A stretch of DNA of 64,000 nucleotides from Motilibacter peucedani. GTDB lineage: Bacteria > Actinomycetota > Actinomycetes > Motilibacterales > Motilibacteraceae. Both the position numbers and the translations under genes were made by a program. Under the pieces are notes generated by a model. It did no database searches. It saw nothing but the letters and a program-made list of their open reading frames with translations, and was not told the origin of the DNA. Where the stretch lies: NCBI RefSeq assembly GCF_003634695.1, contig NZ_RBWV01000009.1, forward strand, positions 496,001-560,000, read 5' to 3'. Shown here one piece after another: positions 1 to 8,642 of this stretch. The stretch's first letter is position 1. Each line of letters starts with the position of its first letter.

Positions 1-768
1 GTGGAGGGAGACCACGAGGTCGGCCTGGAAGTCGTTGGCGAACTCCGCGCGCGCGGTCTCGTCGAGCTCCATGTCGGGCCGCCGGGTGAGGAACGCCTGC
101 ACGCCTGTGGCGACGAGCCGGCCCTCGACGCGGGCAGCGAGGTCCTCGACGACGGCGGCCTCGTCGAGACCGGAGCTCTGCACACCGCGGTCGGACCCGC
201 CGTGTCCTGGGTCGATGACGACGACCTTGCCGGCCAGGCGGGGCCCGCTGCGCGCGATGTGGAGGTCCTCGCGCAGCGCGTCGGGCCGCCCGCCGATCAC
301 GGTGCGGCGCAGCCGGTCGAGCGCCTTGAGGGTCGCGGGCCCGCAGATGCCGTCGGGCACGACCCCGACGTTGCGCTGGAACTCGCGCAGTGCGGCGTCG
401 GTGTCGGCGCCGAAGATGCCGTCGGCGCGACCGGCGTGGAAGCCCATGTCGAGCAGCCGGCGCTGCAGCTCGAGGACGTCGTCGCCCGCGAGCGGGTGGG
501 TGACGGTGTAGTGCAGGATCCGAGCGCCCAGCTGCCAGCGCGCCTCGTCGAGCGCGCGGTAGGTCGCCGGGCCGACGACGCCGTCGCCGGTGATGCCGCG
601 CTCCTGCTGGAAGCGACGCACCGCGGAGTCGACCTCGGCGTCGAAGCGGGCGTCCGCGAGCGCGGCCAGCGCGTCAGCGGGCGGCGGCAGCAGCCCGAGC
701 AGGACGAGCTTGTGCCGGATCTCGGCCACCGCAGGGCCGCGCGACCCCAGACGCAGTGGCTCGGTCAT
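1..768 (-). CDS. cwlM: CwlM-type N-acetylmuramoyl-L-alanine amidase (partial, C-terminus beyond window)
   Basis: Cell-wall amidase-like protein, cut by the left edge: 256 N-terminal residues are visible. Two peptidoglycan-binding type 1 domains come first (about 5-75 and 85-155), each with the LQ/FQ-rich helix and a D-G-x-x-G-P/A-T pattern. Amidase_3 follows from about 175, opening with VVVIDPGHGG, which holds the first zinc-binding His, and the visible part stops at VSLH, normally a second ligand region. Start ATG at 768 with GGAG upstream. In mycobacteria CwlM acts in the cytoplasm as a regulator of MurA/peptidoglycan synthesis rather than as a secreted hydrolase, and no signal peptide is visible here, in keeping with that. 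The position next to trxBA is the conserved one. Whether the remaining catalytic residues are kept cannot be seen. Confidence 0.88.
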   Translation of the reverse strand, partial: MTEPLRLGSRGPAVAEIRHKLVLLGLLPPPADALAALADARFDAEVDSAVRRFQQERGITGDGVVGPATYRALDEARWQLGARILHYTVTHPLAGDDVLELQRRLLDMGFHAGRADGIFGADTDAALREFQRNVGVVPDGICGPATLKALDRLRRTVIGGRPDALREDLHIARSGPRLAGKVVVIDPGHGGSDRGVQSSGLDEAAVVEDLAARVEGRLVATGVQAFLTRRPDMELDETARAEFANDFQADLVVSLH

Positions 769-892
769 CAGGCGGCTCCGGGGAGAAGGACGGCTCGAGC
801 ACGAGCGCGCCGGGCGGGCCGGCGCAGCGGGTGCCCGGCAACGGCCCATCGTAACTGCCACCGGGAGGGCAGCCTCGCAACGCGGCCGCTGC

Positions 893-3562
893 TCAGTCCT
901 CGTCAGGGACGCTGGGAGGTACGCGGTTCGGCCCCGCCTCGGCGGGCCGCGGACGGTCCTGGCGGTGCAGGCGGATGGCCACCAGCGCCACGTCGTCCTC
1001 CTGTTGCTCCGGCAGCATCTGCGCCAGCAGCCGGTCGCACAGCTGCTCGAGGGGCAGCCCCGACGAGCCGAGGCGGGCGAGGGCCTCCCGCAGCGCCTGG
1101 AGCCCGTCTTCGAGGGACTCGCCCCGCCGCTCGACCAGCCCGTCGGTGTAGAAGAGCACGGTCGACTCCCGCTGGACCGTGACGACCTGCTCGGAGCGCT
1201 GCTCGGCCGGGTCGATGCCCAGCAGCAGGTCGGGCTCGGCGCTGCTCAGCACGCTCACCGTGCCGTCGGGGTGCAGGACCATCGGCGGCGGGTGCCCCGC
1301 GTTGGACCAGCGGATGCGGGTCAGTCCCTGCGCGCGCTCCTCGGGCGTCTGCTCGACGCGGGCCACGACGACGGTGGCGGTGACGCCCACCTGCAGGGTC
1401 TCGATCGCGGCGTCGACGCCGCGCAGCACGGCGGAGGGTCCGAGACCGGAGTAGACAGCGATGCCGCGCAGCAGCGTACGCACCTGTCCCATCGCCGCGG
1501 CGGCGGCGGTGTCGTGCCCGACGACGTCTCCGATGACGAGCACGGTGGCGCCGTCGGGCTGGAGGAACGCGTCGTACCAGTCGCCGCCGACCTGCGCCGC
1601 TTGGGCAGCGGGGACGTAGCGGACGGTGATGGCGGTGTGGTCGGGCTCTACTGGGGCGGTCAGCAGCGAGCGCTGGAGCCCCTCGGCGATGTCGCGCTGC
1701 TGGCGGTAGAGGCGGCTGCTGTCGAGGGCCAGCCCGGCACGGCCGGCCATGTCGCGGACGATGTCGAGGTCGCGGTCGTCCAGCGGGCCGCGCGCAGCGC
1801 CGTTGAACAGCGTGAGCATGCCGACGGTGCGCCCGCGACCCTGCAGCGGCAGCACGACGAAGGAGTCGGGAGCCAGCTTCGCGACCAGCTCTCGCGCCTC
1901 GCCCTCGACGAAGACCTGCGCCACCGACTCGGTCGCGCCGCCGCGGCCATGCACCAGCGTGCCGGCGCGCAGCGCCTGCAGCACGTAGGCGTCGTCCTGC
2001 AGCTCGCGGAAGCGCAGCTCGGCGTAGCGGTCGAGCAGGGGCATGGCGGCGGGGTCGACGTGGTGCCAGGCGACGTCGCGGAGCCCGCGGCGCGAGGCGG
2101 CGTCGTGGTCGTCGTCGACGAGGGTGACCAGGCACCAGTCGGCCAGCGCGGGGACGACCAGCTGCGCCAGCCGGGCCACCGCCTCCTCGGCCTCGAGCGT
2201 GCTGCTCAGGGCGGTCGTGTCCTCGGCGAGCAGCTGGGCCCGCGCCGCCGCCTGCTGCGCCTCGTCGTGGGCGGCGCGCCGCTCGGTGATGTCGAGGAAG
2301 TAGACGGCTAGCCCGTCCGGGTCGGGCCAGGCCTGGACCTCGAACCACGCCTCGAGCGGCGCGGGGTACCACGCCTCGAAGCTGGTGGGCTCGCCGGAGA
2401 CCATGGCCGCGCGGTAGTGCGTCTCGAAGTCGGTGCCGAGCGCGAGCGGGAACAGCTCCCACACGTCCTGCCCGAGCAGCTGGTCGCGCGCGTGGGCGAG
2501 CAGCCGCTCGGCCCGCCCGTTGACGTAGGTGAACCGCCACGAGCGGTCGAGGTGGAAGAAGGCGGCGTTCATCGTCTCGAGCACGCGTGCGACACGGGCC
2601 TCGGAGTCGCGCTGCGCAGTCGTGTCGTAGGCCGCACCAAGGACCCGGACCGCCGGCCCGGACTCCCCGCCGAGGGCGCGACCGCGTGCCGCGACCCAGC
2701 GCATCGCACCGTCGGGACGCACGATCCGGTACTCGGCGCTGTAGCCGCCGCACGTCTCGACCGCGGACTGCAGCGCGTGGGCGACGCGCTCGCGGTCGTC
2801 GGGGTGCAGCAACGCGTTGAAGTCGTCGATCGTCCCGACGAACCCGTCGGCGCCGCCGGCGATGCCGAACAGCTGCACCATGCGGCCGTCCCAGCTGAGC
2901 TCGCCGGTGCGCAGGTCCCAGTCGAAGGTGCCGACCTCCGCCGCCTCGATGGCCAGAGCGAGGGCGACCTGGCTCGTGGTGTGCTCGTCGCTCAGCGCGG
3001 CGAGCTCCAGCTCGGCGACCACGGAGCTGGCGAGCTTGGACAGTATGGAGACCTCGACCGGGGACCAGGACCGCGGCGAGAGGTCGAAGACGCACAGCGC
3101 TCCGACGGTGCTTCCGTCTGAGGTGGAGAGCGGCACGCCGAGGTACGACCCCACCTGGCCGCTCGAGACCGGTGGCAGGCCGGAGACCCTGCTGTCGTGG
3201 ACGGCGTCGGGCACCACCAGCGGCGCGCCGGTCGTCACGGTGACGGTGCAGAGCGAGTCGGCGCGAGGGGAGCGGAGTCCGACCGACGCCGCTGCCCCGC
3301 CTGCGCCGCCCACGACCGTCTGCACGTCGGTGATCAGCGAGATCTGCGACGAGGAGGCGTGCAGCAGGGTGGACGCCAGCTCGGCCAGCCGGTCGAGCCC
3401 GGTGCCGGCCGGAGCGTGCGCGACCAGGCGCGACGCGGTCGAGGGGCCCTCGCTGGCCGGGGCGTCCGCCATCGGCGCTCCACTCTCCGCTCGGGGCTCG
3501 TGCGCTGGCGGCGCGGGCGGCCCTCCTCGTCGTCCGCGCCGGTGCAGGGCGGGGACCTCCAT
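893..3562 (-). CDS. GAF-PAS-PAS-GAF-SpoIIE (PP2C-type) serine phosphatase
   Basis: Multi-sensor phosphatase predicted to dephosphorylate an STAS anti-sigma-factor antagonist in a partner-switching pathway. In order: GAF (about 45-172), two PAS domains (about 185-300 and 305-415, the first with a typical PAS-PAC linker), a second GAF (about 430-600), and a C-terminal SpoIIE/PP2C domain with metal-binding GGDWYDAF, GDVVGHD, a SNAGHPPP motif, YTDGLVERR and a final DDVAL. The start at 3562 lies 4 bp after the stop of the RsbW-type gene and would couple the two; ATG 3472 (residue 31) has the better ribosome-binding site (GTGGAG) and would give 859 residues. No membrane segment is seen, so it should be cytoplasmic. 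Light, redox or ligand sensing by the GAF/PAS domains cannot be assigned. Confidence 0.85.
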   Translation of the reverse strand: MEVPALHRRGRRGGPPAPPAHEPRAESGAPMADAPASEGPSTASRLVAHAPAGTGLDRLAELASTLLHASSSQISLITDVQTVVGGAGGAAASVGLRSPRADSLCTVTVTTGAPLVVPDAVHDSRVSGLPPVSSGQVGSYLGVPLSTSDGSTVGALCVFDLSPRSWSPVEVSILSKLASSVVAELELAALSDEHTTSQVALALAIEAAEVGTFDWDLRTGELSWDGRMVQLFGIAGGADGFVGTIDDFNALLHPDDRERVAHALQSAVETCGGYSAEYRIVRPDGAMRWVAARGRALGGESGPAVRVLGAAYDTTAQRDSEARVARVLETMNAAFFHLDRSWRFTYVNGRAERLLAHARDQLLGQDVWELFPLALGTDFETHYRAAMVSGEPTSFEAWYPAPLEAWFEVQAWPDPDGLAVYFLDITERRAAHDEAQQAAARAQLLAEDTTALSSTLEAEEAVARLAQLVVPALADWCLVTLVDDDHDAASRRGLRDVAWHHVDPAAMPLLDRYAELRFRELQDDAYVLQALRAGTLVHGRGGATESVAQVFVEGEARELVAKLAPDSFVVLPLQGRGRTVGMLTLFNGAARGPLDDRDLDIVRDMAGRAGLALDSSRLYRQQRDIAEGLQRSLLTAPVEPDHTAITVRYVPAAQAAQVGGDWYDAFLQPDGATVLVIGDVVGHDTAAAAAMGQVRTLLRGIAVYSGLGPSAVLRGVDAAIETLQVGVTATVVVARVEQTPEERAQGLTRIRWSNAGHPPPMVLHPDGTVSVLSSAEPDLLLGIDPAEQRSEQVVTVQRESTVLFYTDGLVERRGESLEDGLQALREALARLGSSGLPLEQLCDRLLAQMLPEQQEDDVALVAIRLHRQDRPRPAEAGPNRVPPSVPDED

Positions 3563-3566
3563 CCTG

Positions 3567-3989
3567 TCAGCGCTCCACGCGCGCGTCCTCCGGGGCGACG
3601 TCGAGCTCGAACCACACGTCCTTGCCGTCGCCGGGCACGGTCTCCGCCCCCCAGCGGCGCGAGAGCGCCTCGACGAGGACCATCCCCCGCCCGTGCTCGG
3701 AGTCGGGCGCCGGCGCGCGCGTGGCCGGCATCACCGAGCTGTCGTCGTGGACGGAGACGCGCAGCAGCCGCGGCCAGCGCCGGGCCGTGACCGTGACCGC
3801 GCCGCGACCGTGGCGGACGGCGTTGCCGGCGAGCTCGCTCACCAGCAAGGTGGCGACCTCGACGACCGGTCCGGGCGTCGCCCAGGAGGTGAGCACGCGG
3901 TCGAGGAACCGGCGCGCGGACCCGGCTGACTCGGGGCTCGCCGGCAGGCGTACCTCCCGCGTGGACCGGTCGTCGCAGTCTGTGCTCAC
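3567..3989 (-). CDS. RsbW/SpoIIAB-type anti-sigma factor kinase (HATPase_c_2)
   Basis: ATP-binding regulatory kinase of 140 residues. The GHKL fold shows an N-box (LLVSELAGNAVRHG), a degenerate G1 box (VHDDS) and a G2 box region (HGRGMVLVEALSRRWG). Such proteins phosphorylate STAS antagonists or hold a sigma factor; neither partner lies next to it. It is followed at 4 bp by the SpoIIE phosphatase, which fits an opposing kinase/phosphatase pair. GTG start at 3989; a TAGGAC hexamer 6 nt upstream could serve a leaderless transcript. Many actinobacterial members of this family have no proven target, so the sigma factor cannot be named. Confidence 0.82.
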   Translation of the reverse strand: MSTDCDDRSTREVRLPASPESAGSARRFLDRVLTSWATPGPVVEVATLLVSELAGNAVRHGRGAVTVTARRWPRLLRVSVHDDSSVMPATRAPAPDSEHGRGMVLVEALSRRWGAETVPGDGKDVWFELDVAPEDARVER

Positions 3990-4078
3990 GCTCGGGTCCT
4001 ACCCCGCCACCGCGCGAACGCACCTCCGCGGCGCAGGCCTCACCCGGCCGGGTGCCCCGACGCCCTCCGACGCGACGA

Positions 4079-4111
4079 GGACCGCCCACCCGGCGTGCAG
4101 GTGGACGGTCC
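4079..4111 (-). terminator. Probable trxBA terminator hairpin
   Basis: Inverted repeat 19 nt beyond the trxA stop: arms 4079-4090 and 4100-4111 with a 9-nt loop. Read on the minus strand the RNA forms a 12-bp stem with one G-U wobble, and the wobble would be a mismatch on the other strand, which supports leftward use. A second perfect palindrome, CACCCGGCCGGGTG (4041-4054), follows. There is no U-tract, as usual in high-G+C actinomycetes. Confidence 0.6.
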
Positions 4112-4129
4112 CCCAGCGCGGGCAGTCGC

Positions 4130-4447
4130 TCAGATCAGGCCTTCGAGGTCCTTGAGCAGCAGGCGCTTCGGCTTGGCGCCGACGATGGTCTTCACGACCT
4201 GGCCGCCCTGGTAGACGTTCATCGTCGGGATCGAGACGATGCCGTACTGCGAGGCGATGCCGGGGTTCTCGTCGATGTTGAGCTTGACGATGTCGATCTT
4301 GTCGGCGTACTCGCTGCCGATCTCGTCGAGGATCGGGGCGACCTGGCGGCACGGGCCGCACCACTCGGCCCAGAAGTCGACGAGGACGGGCTTCTCGCTG
4401 GCGAGGACCTCGGTGGCGAACGTGGCGTCCGTGACTGCCTTGCTCAT
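4130..4447 (-). CDS. trxA: Thioredoxin
   Basis: Small dithiol oxidoreductase of 105 residues, the normal length. The active site WCGPC (Cys30, Cys33) and the cis-proline loop SIPTM are intact. It passes electrons from TrxB to ribonucleotide reductase, peroxiredoxins and other disulfide substrates in the cytoplasm. It lies 49 bp downstream of trxB on the same strand, so both probably share the sigma-R-type promoter upstream of trxB. ATG start at 4447 behind GAAGGGAAG. Confidence 0.97.
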   Translation of the reverse strand: MSKAVTDATFATEVLASEKPVLVDFWAEWCGPCRQVAPILDEIGSEYADKIDIVKLNIDENPGIASQYGIVSIPTMNVYQGGQVVKTIVGAKPKRLLLKDLEGLI

Positions 4448-4496
4448 GTGGTGCTTCCCTTCGGTTGGGCGGTGGGGTGCAGGTGGGTGGGGGTCG

Positions 4497-5474
4497 CTAG
4501 ATGAGGACGGCGGCCTGGACGGCGTCGCCGGTGAGGGCGACGTCCTCGAGCGAGGCGAGGTAGCGCTCGGCGTCGAGAGCCGCCGCGCACCCCGAGCCGG
4601 CCGCGGTGATGGCCTGGCGGTAGGTGTGGTCGACCAGGTCGCCGGCCGCGAAGACGCCCGGCAGGTTGGTGCGGGTCGAGCGGCCCTCGGTGAGGACGTA
4701 GCCGTTCTCGTCGAGGTGGACCTGGCCGTGCAGGAGCTCGCTGCGCGGCGCGTGGCCGATCGCGACGAAGACGCCGGTGACGTCGAGGTCGCGCTCGCTG
4801 CCGTCGACGGTCGAGCGCAGCCGGACGCCGGTCACCTTGTCCTCGCCGAGGATGTCGGCGACCTCGGAGTTCCAGGCGAAGGTGATCTTCGGGTTGTCGA
4901 GCGCCCGCTCCTGCATGATCTTCGACGCGCGGAGGGTGTCGCGGCGGACCACCACGGTCACCGAGGCGGCGAAGCGGGTGAGGAACGTGGCCTCCTCCAT
5001 CGCGGAGTCGCCGCCGCCGACGACGACGATGTGCTGCTCGCGGAAGAAGAAGCCGTCGCAGGTCGCGCACCACGAGACGCCCTTGGCCGACAAGCGCTTC
5101 TCGTTGGGCAGGCCGATCTCCTTGTAGGCGGAGCCGGTGGCCAGGATGACCGCCTTGGCGCGGTGCTCGGTGCCCTCGCCGTCGACGACCGCCTTGACCG
5201 GGCCGGTGAGGTCGAGCGAGACCGCGTCGTCGGTGACCAACTCGGCGCCGAAGCGCTCGGCCTGGGCGCGCAGCGCGTCCATCAGGTCGGGGCCGGTGAT
5301 GCCTTCGGGGAAGCCGGGGAAGTTCTCCACCTCGGTGGTGTTCATGAGCGCACCGCCCTGCGTGACCGACCCCTCGAGGACCAGCGGGCGCAGGCCGGCG
5401 CGGGCCGCGTAGATGGCGGCGGTGTAGCCGGACGGCCCCGACCCCACGATGACCACTTCACGTACGTCGCCCAC
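4497..5474 (-). CDS. trxB: Thioredoxin reductase (NADPH)
   Basis: FAD/NADPH-dependent reductase of thioredoxin, 325 residues. Visible: the N-terminal FAD site [10 protein letters not shown], the redox pair in [10 protein letters not shown], the NADPH-site [12 protein letters not shown], and the C-terminal ATGD-like AAGDLVD. The frame extends to TTG at 5480, but GTG 5474 is preferred because GGGAGG then lies 8 nt upstream; from TTG the gap would be only 2 nt. First gene of a trxB-trxA pair with a sigma-R-type promoter at 5543-5569. Confidence 0.96.
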   Translation of the reverse strand: MGDVREVVIVGSGPSGYTAAIYAARAGLRPLVLEGSVTQGGALMNTTEVENFPGFPEGITGPDLMDALRAQAERFGAELVTDDAVSLDLTGPVKAVVDGEGTEHRAKAVILATGSAYKEIGLPNEKRLSAKGVSWCATCDGFFFREQHIVVVGGGDSAMEEATFLTRFAASVTVVVRRDTLRASKIMQERALDNPKITFAWNSEVADILGEDKVTGVRLRSTVDGSERDLDVTGVFVAIGHAPRSELLHGQVHLDENGYVLTEGRSTRTNLPGVFAAGDLVDHTYRQAITAAGSGCAAALDAERYLASLEDVALTGDAVQAAVLI

Positions 5475-5511
5475 GAGCAAGTCCTCCCGACACGTCCGAC
5501 CCGAGCACAGC

Positions 5512-5540
5512 GCGGAGGCGGCTCCGTACGCTGCCTCCGC
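5512..5540. other. Inverted repeat between anti-sigma gene and trxB
   Basis: GCGGAGGC (5512-5519) and GCCTCCGC (5533-5540) form a perfect 8-bp stem with a 13-nt loop. It sits between the stop of the anti-sigma gene and the trxB start. It could end the sigM operon, or form the 5' end of the trxB leader, because the transcription start predicted from the sigma-R-type promoter falls near 5535. The two roles cannot be told apart from sequence. Confidence 0.4.
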
Positions 5541-5542
5541 TC

Positions 5543-5569
5543 AACGGATGCTACGGGCCGCCCATTCCC
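5543..5569 (-). promoter_or_regulatory. Sigma-R/SigH-type promoter for trxBA
   Basis: On the minus strand GGGAAT (5564-5569) is followed by exactly 18 nt and then GTT (5543-5545). This is the consensus of the thiol-stress ECF sigma factor of actinomycetes (GGGAAT-N18-GTT), which is known to drive trxBA in Streptomyces. About 60 nt of leader would precede the trxB GTG. The sigma-R gene itself is not in this window. Confidence 0.75.
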
Positions 5570-5604
5570 CCGGGCGCTCGCCCGCACGGCCCTCGCCGAG
5601 CGGC

Positions 5605-6501
5605 TCAGCGGCCCGGCCGAGCAGCGTCTGTCACCAGCAACGGTTCCCGCGCCTGCTCGGCGCCGCACGGCTGGCGCACCACGGTCAGCCGCAGCCGCGA
5701 CGCGCCGACCGGCTGGACGACCAGCAGCGCGGAGCGTCCGCGGAAGCTCCCGGGGAGCACCAGCTCGGGCGCGGCGCCGCCGAGGCCGCCGAGGCACGCG
5801 GGCGGGAGCGCGGGCGAGTCGCTGAGGTCGTACGCGCCGGTGAGCAGCACGCGCGCCTGCGCCTCGATCCCGGCGGGCGTGGTGGCGAGCACGACGCCCG
5901 ACGGAGCGGCGGGGGCAGCCCCGGTGGCGGCGCTCGCCGCGGGCGCCGAGGTCGTGCGCGACGAGCCGCCGCCTGCGGCCGCGGAGGCCGCGGACTCCGC
6001 CGCCGCGCCGGCCGAGGCCGCGGCGGACGCCGCGGGCGCTGCCGCCGCCCCCGAGGACCCCGACGAGTCGCTGGCGCCGCCGGTGTCGGGCAGTACGCGG
6101 GTGAGCCCGTAGACCGCGAAGCACGCGGCGGCCACGGCGCCGAGCTGCACCAGCGAGCGGTTCGGCCGCGGACGCCGGCGAGCCCGGGCCGCCGGGGCGG
6201 ACGGAGCCGGCGGCGGTTCCGGCAGGGCGTCGGGCCGTGCGGAGAGCCCGGTGGTCCAGCGGGCGCGCAGCGCCGCCGGCACCGGCTCGACCTGCCGGAG
6301 CTCCGCCAGCCCGTCGCGCACGTCGGCGATCGACGCGAGCAGGGCTGTGCAGCGCGGGCACCCGGCGGCGTGCCTGCGCCAGGACACGGCCTCGTCCGGC
6401 TCGAGCAGCCCGGCGTCGAGGTCGGCGGCGAGGTCCAGGTCGAGGTGGCCTGTGGCCTCGTCCGGGGTGCGGGCAGGCTGCAGCGGCTCCTCCGAGCTCA
6501 T
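5605..6501 (-). CDS. Transmembrane anti-sigma factor with zinc-finger (ZAS) motif
   Basis: Predicted membrane-bound partner that holds the SigM-like factor, 298 residues. The cytoplasmic N-terminus carries HAAGCPRC, the H-x3-C-x2-C zinc anti-sigma motif. One membrane helix follows the arginine-rich stretch (about residues 120-138), then a long Ala/Ser-rich linker and an extracytoplasmic domain with two cysteines. The start ATG at 6501 overlaps the sigM stop by 4 bp (ATGA), which couples their translation. The low-complexity linker is long for the family but in frame. The signal that releases the sigma factor is unknown. Confidence 0.85.
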   Translation of the reverse strand: MSSEEPLQPARTPDEATGHLDLDLAADLDAGLLEPDEAVSWRRHAAGCPRCTALLASIADVRDGLAELRQVEPVPAALRARWTTGLSARPDALPEPPPAPSAPAARARRRPRPNRSLVQLGAVAAACFAVYGLTRVLPDTGGASDSSGSSGAAAAPAASAAASAGAAAESAASAAAGGGSSRTTSAPAASAATGAAPAAPSGVVLATTPAGIEAQARVLLTGAYDLSDSPALPPACLGGLGGAAPELVLPGSFRGRSALLVVQPVGASRLRLTVVRQPCGAEQAREPLLVTDAARPGR

Positions 6502-7136
6502 CCGGCACCTCCCGACCCGACCGTACGAGGGTCCGACGCAGCGTCCGCGCCGGAGGTTCCGCCCCGGCGTCCAGGGGCGAGCAGCGGTGCCAGCCGCGCG
6601 CGGCCGCGGGCGCACCGGCTCTTCACCGTGCCCTCGGCCACCTCGAGCACGTCGGCCGCCTCGCGCACGCTCAGCCCCTCGACGTCGACGAGCACGAGGG
6701 CCAGCCGCTGCTCGGTCGGCAGGGTCGCGAGGGCCGCCGCGAGGTCCACGGTGTCCTCGCGGCGCCCGATGGCGTCGACCGGGTCGGCGACGCGCTCCTC
6801 GCCGGACTCGCTCTCGGGCAGCGCGTCGGCCGCGCGGACCGTGCGCCGGCGCACGCGGTCGAGGCAGGCGTTCACGACGATGCGGTGCAGCCAGGTGGTG
6901 ACCGCCGAGTCGCCGCGGAAGCTGCCCGCGGCCGAGGCACGGAACGCGGAGAGCAGGGCGTCCTGCACGGCGTCGGCCGCCTCCTCGCGGTCGCCGATGG
7001 TACGCAGCGCCACCGCCCACAGCCGGTCGCCGTGCCGCTCGACCAGCTGCCCGAACGCCTCGCCGTCACCGGTCGCGCGGTGGCGCGCGAGCAGCGCCGC
7101 GTCGTCGAGGGCGGCGTAGTCGACGAGCGGGCTCAC
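6498..7136 (-). CDS. sigM: ECF RNA polymerase sigma factor, SigM type
   Basis: Extracytoplasmic-function sigma factor of 212 residues. Region 2 is seen at about 22-95 (FGQLVERHGDRLWAVALRTI, AADAVQDALLSAF, TTWLHRIVVNACLDRVRRR) and region 4 at about 130-185 (LPTEQRLALVLVDVEGLSV with a following helix-turn-helix ending in TVKSRCARGRARL). GTG 7136 overlaps the stop of the pseudokinase gene (GTGA) and the gene overlaps the anti-sigma gene by 4 bp. The murJ-pseudokinase-sigM-anti-sigma-trxBA order matches the SigM locus of mycobacteria and streptomycetes. Target promoters cannot be predicted here. Confidence 0.9.
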   Translation of the reverse strand: MSPLVDYAALDDAALLARHRATGDGEAFGQLVERHGDRLWAVALRTIGDREEAADAVQDALLSAFRASAAGSFRGDSAVTTWLHRIVVNACLDRVRRRTVRAADALPESESGEERVADPVDAIGRREDTVDLAAALATLPTEQRLALVLVDVEGLSVREAADVLEVAEGTVKSRCARGRARLAPLLAPGRRGGTSGADAASDPRTVGSGGAG

Positions 7137-8602
7137 GGCGTGGTGCCGCTGACGCGCACGTCGTCGACCTCGGCGCGGAAGGCGTCGGCGCGATCGGTCG
7201 CCGGCGGCAGCCGGGTCAGCCAGACGGTGAGGTAGCGCGCCTCGACGGCCGGCTGCACGGCCAGCCGCGTGGTGGCGCCCGCCGAGCTGGTGGCGGCCGC
7301 AGGCGTACCGGTCGGTGCGGCCGTCGGCCGCTCGCTCGAGGCGTAGACCTGCACCGCGGCGCCCGGCACGGCGAAGTCGAGCTCGACCGCGTCCACCTCC
7401 CGCACGCCTCCCAGGTCGAGCAGCAGCCCCACGCCTGCCTTGAGCCCGCCCAGGTCGGGCCGGTGCAGGTAGGCGACCGTGCGCCAGCCCGTGGACGGGT
7501 CGCCGTCGACGGCGAGCTCGCCGCGGCCCTCGGTGCCGTTGCCCAGCGGGTCGAAGCCGGTCGCGGCGCGGACGGCGAGCGGCGAGGGGCTCGGGGCCGG
7601 CGTCGCCGAGGCGCGCGCGACCGGCTTGCCCGGCCGCACCCGCTCGCCGGGGTCGTGCTGGACGGCGCGGGTCACCTGCCAGGCGAGCAGCCCGAAGCCG
7701 ACCGCGAGCACGGTGCCGACCGCCGCCGGGGCGAGCCACCGCCGGCGGCCGGGCTCCTCGGCCTCGGCCGGCTCCGGCGCCTCGACCGGCAGGGCGCGGA
7801 AGAGCCCCGCCAGCTCGCCGGCCGCCGGCTCGGGCTCCGCACCGAGACCCGTGCAGCGCGCGACGAGCTCGTCGAGCTCGTGGCTGACGTGTGCGCGCAC
7901 CTGGCGCGGCGAGGTGGCGCGGCCGGGCTCGCCCGCGGGCGGCGGCAGGGCGACGGGAGGCCCGGCGTTCGGGTGGGCCAGCGGCCAGCGGGCGGTCAGG
8001 GCGGCGTAGGTGACGGCGGCGCAGCGCTGCGCGGCCGAGCCGGGACCGCCCGGTGCGCCCCAGTGCCGGTCGAGCGAGACCCGCGCGCCGTCGGCGGTGA
8101 GCAGCACGTCGCCGGGCGTCAGCGCGGGCAGCGGCAGAGCGGGGTCGCCGAGGGTGGAGACGGCGGTCAGCGCCTCGCCCAGCACGATGCCCAGCGAGCG
8201 CACCCGGGCGTCGTCGAGCGGGCCGTCGCGCAGCAGGACGGTCTCGAGGTCCTCGCCGACGACCCACTCGGTGACCACCAGCCCGGCCAGGTCGTCGGCC
8301 TCGCCCGGCTCGAGGTGCTCGGCGTCGAGGACGTCGAGCACCCGCACGAACGCGGTGCCGAGCAGGCGGGCGGCGGCGCGCGCACCGGCGAGGACGGCGG
8401 CGGCGTCGGGGCCGGGACCCACGAGGTGGACGGCGACGGGGCGGCGCAGCAGCTCGTCGCGCGCGCGCCAGTGCCGCTCGTCGGTGCCCGCGGGTGCGGC
8501 TCCCGCCGGTGCGGCGCCGCCCGCGGGGGCGACGTCGAGCGCGTCGACCAGCAGGTAGCGCCCTGCGAGCAGCGAGCCAGGGACCACGAGGCTCGGCTGC
8601 AC
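7133..8602 (-). CDS. Membrane pseudokinase with C-terminal discoidin-like domain
   Basis: 489 residues. The N-terminal 265 or so resemble a PknB-type kinase fold but lack working motifs: where HRD would be is LTPGDVLL, and no DFG or clear Gly-rich loop is seen. One membrane helix (about 290-310, APAAVGTVLAVGFGLLAW) is followed by a Pro/Ser linker and an outer domain with GELAVDGDPSTGWRT, typical of F5/8 type C-like or NPCBM-like folds. In mycobacteria the equivalent pseudokinase is the C-terminal part of the MurJ (MviN) protein and recruits FhaA when phosphorylated; here it is a separate gene 40 bp after murJ. Overlaps sigM by 4 bp. Confidence 0.8.
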   Translation of the reverse strand: MQPSLVVPGSLLAGRYLLVDALDVAPAGGAAPAGAAPAGTDERHWRARDELLRRPVAVHLVGPGPDAAAVLAGARAAARLLGTAFVRVLDVLDAEHLEPGEADDLAGLVVTEWVVGEDLETVLLRDGPLDDARVRSLGIVLGEALTAVSTLGDPALPLPALTPGDVLLTADGARVSLDRHWGAPGGPGSAAQRCAAVTYAALTARWPLAHPNAGPPVALPPPAGEPGRATSPRQVRAHVSHELDELVARCTGLGAEPEPAAGELAGLFRALPVEAPEPAEAEEPGRRRWLAPAAVGTVLAVGFGLLAWQVTRAVQHDPGERVRPGKPVARASATPAPSPSPLAVRAATGFDPLGNGTEGRGELAVDGDPSTGWRTVAYLHRPDLGGLKAGVGLLLDLGGVREVDAVELDFAVPGAAVQVYASSERPTAAPTGTPAAATSSAGATTRLAVQPAVEARYLTVWLTRLPPATDRADAFRAEVDDVRVSGTTP

Positions 8603-8642
8603 GGGCCCACTGTAGGCGCGGCACGGCCGCTGGGAGTACGCC

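Noticed and set aside
1-1182. Long plus-strand open frame opposite cwlM and the phosphatase gene
   Set aside because: Its codons have no third-position G/C preference and the protein is a Val/Asp/Gly-rich mirror of the minus-strand genes. Similar long opposing frames run across most genes in this window.
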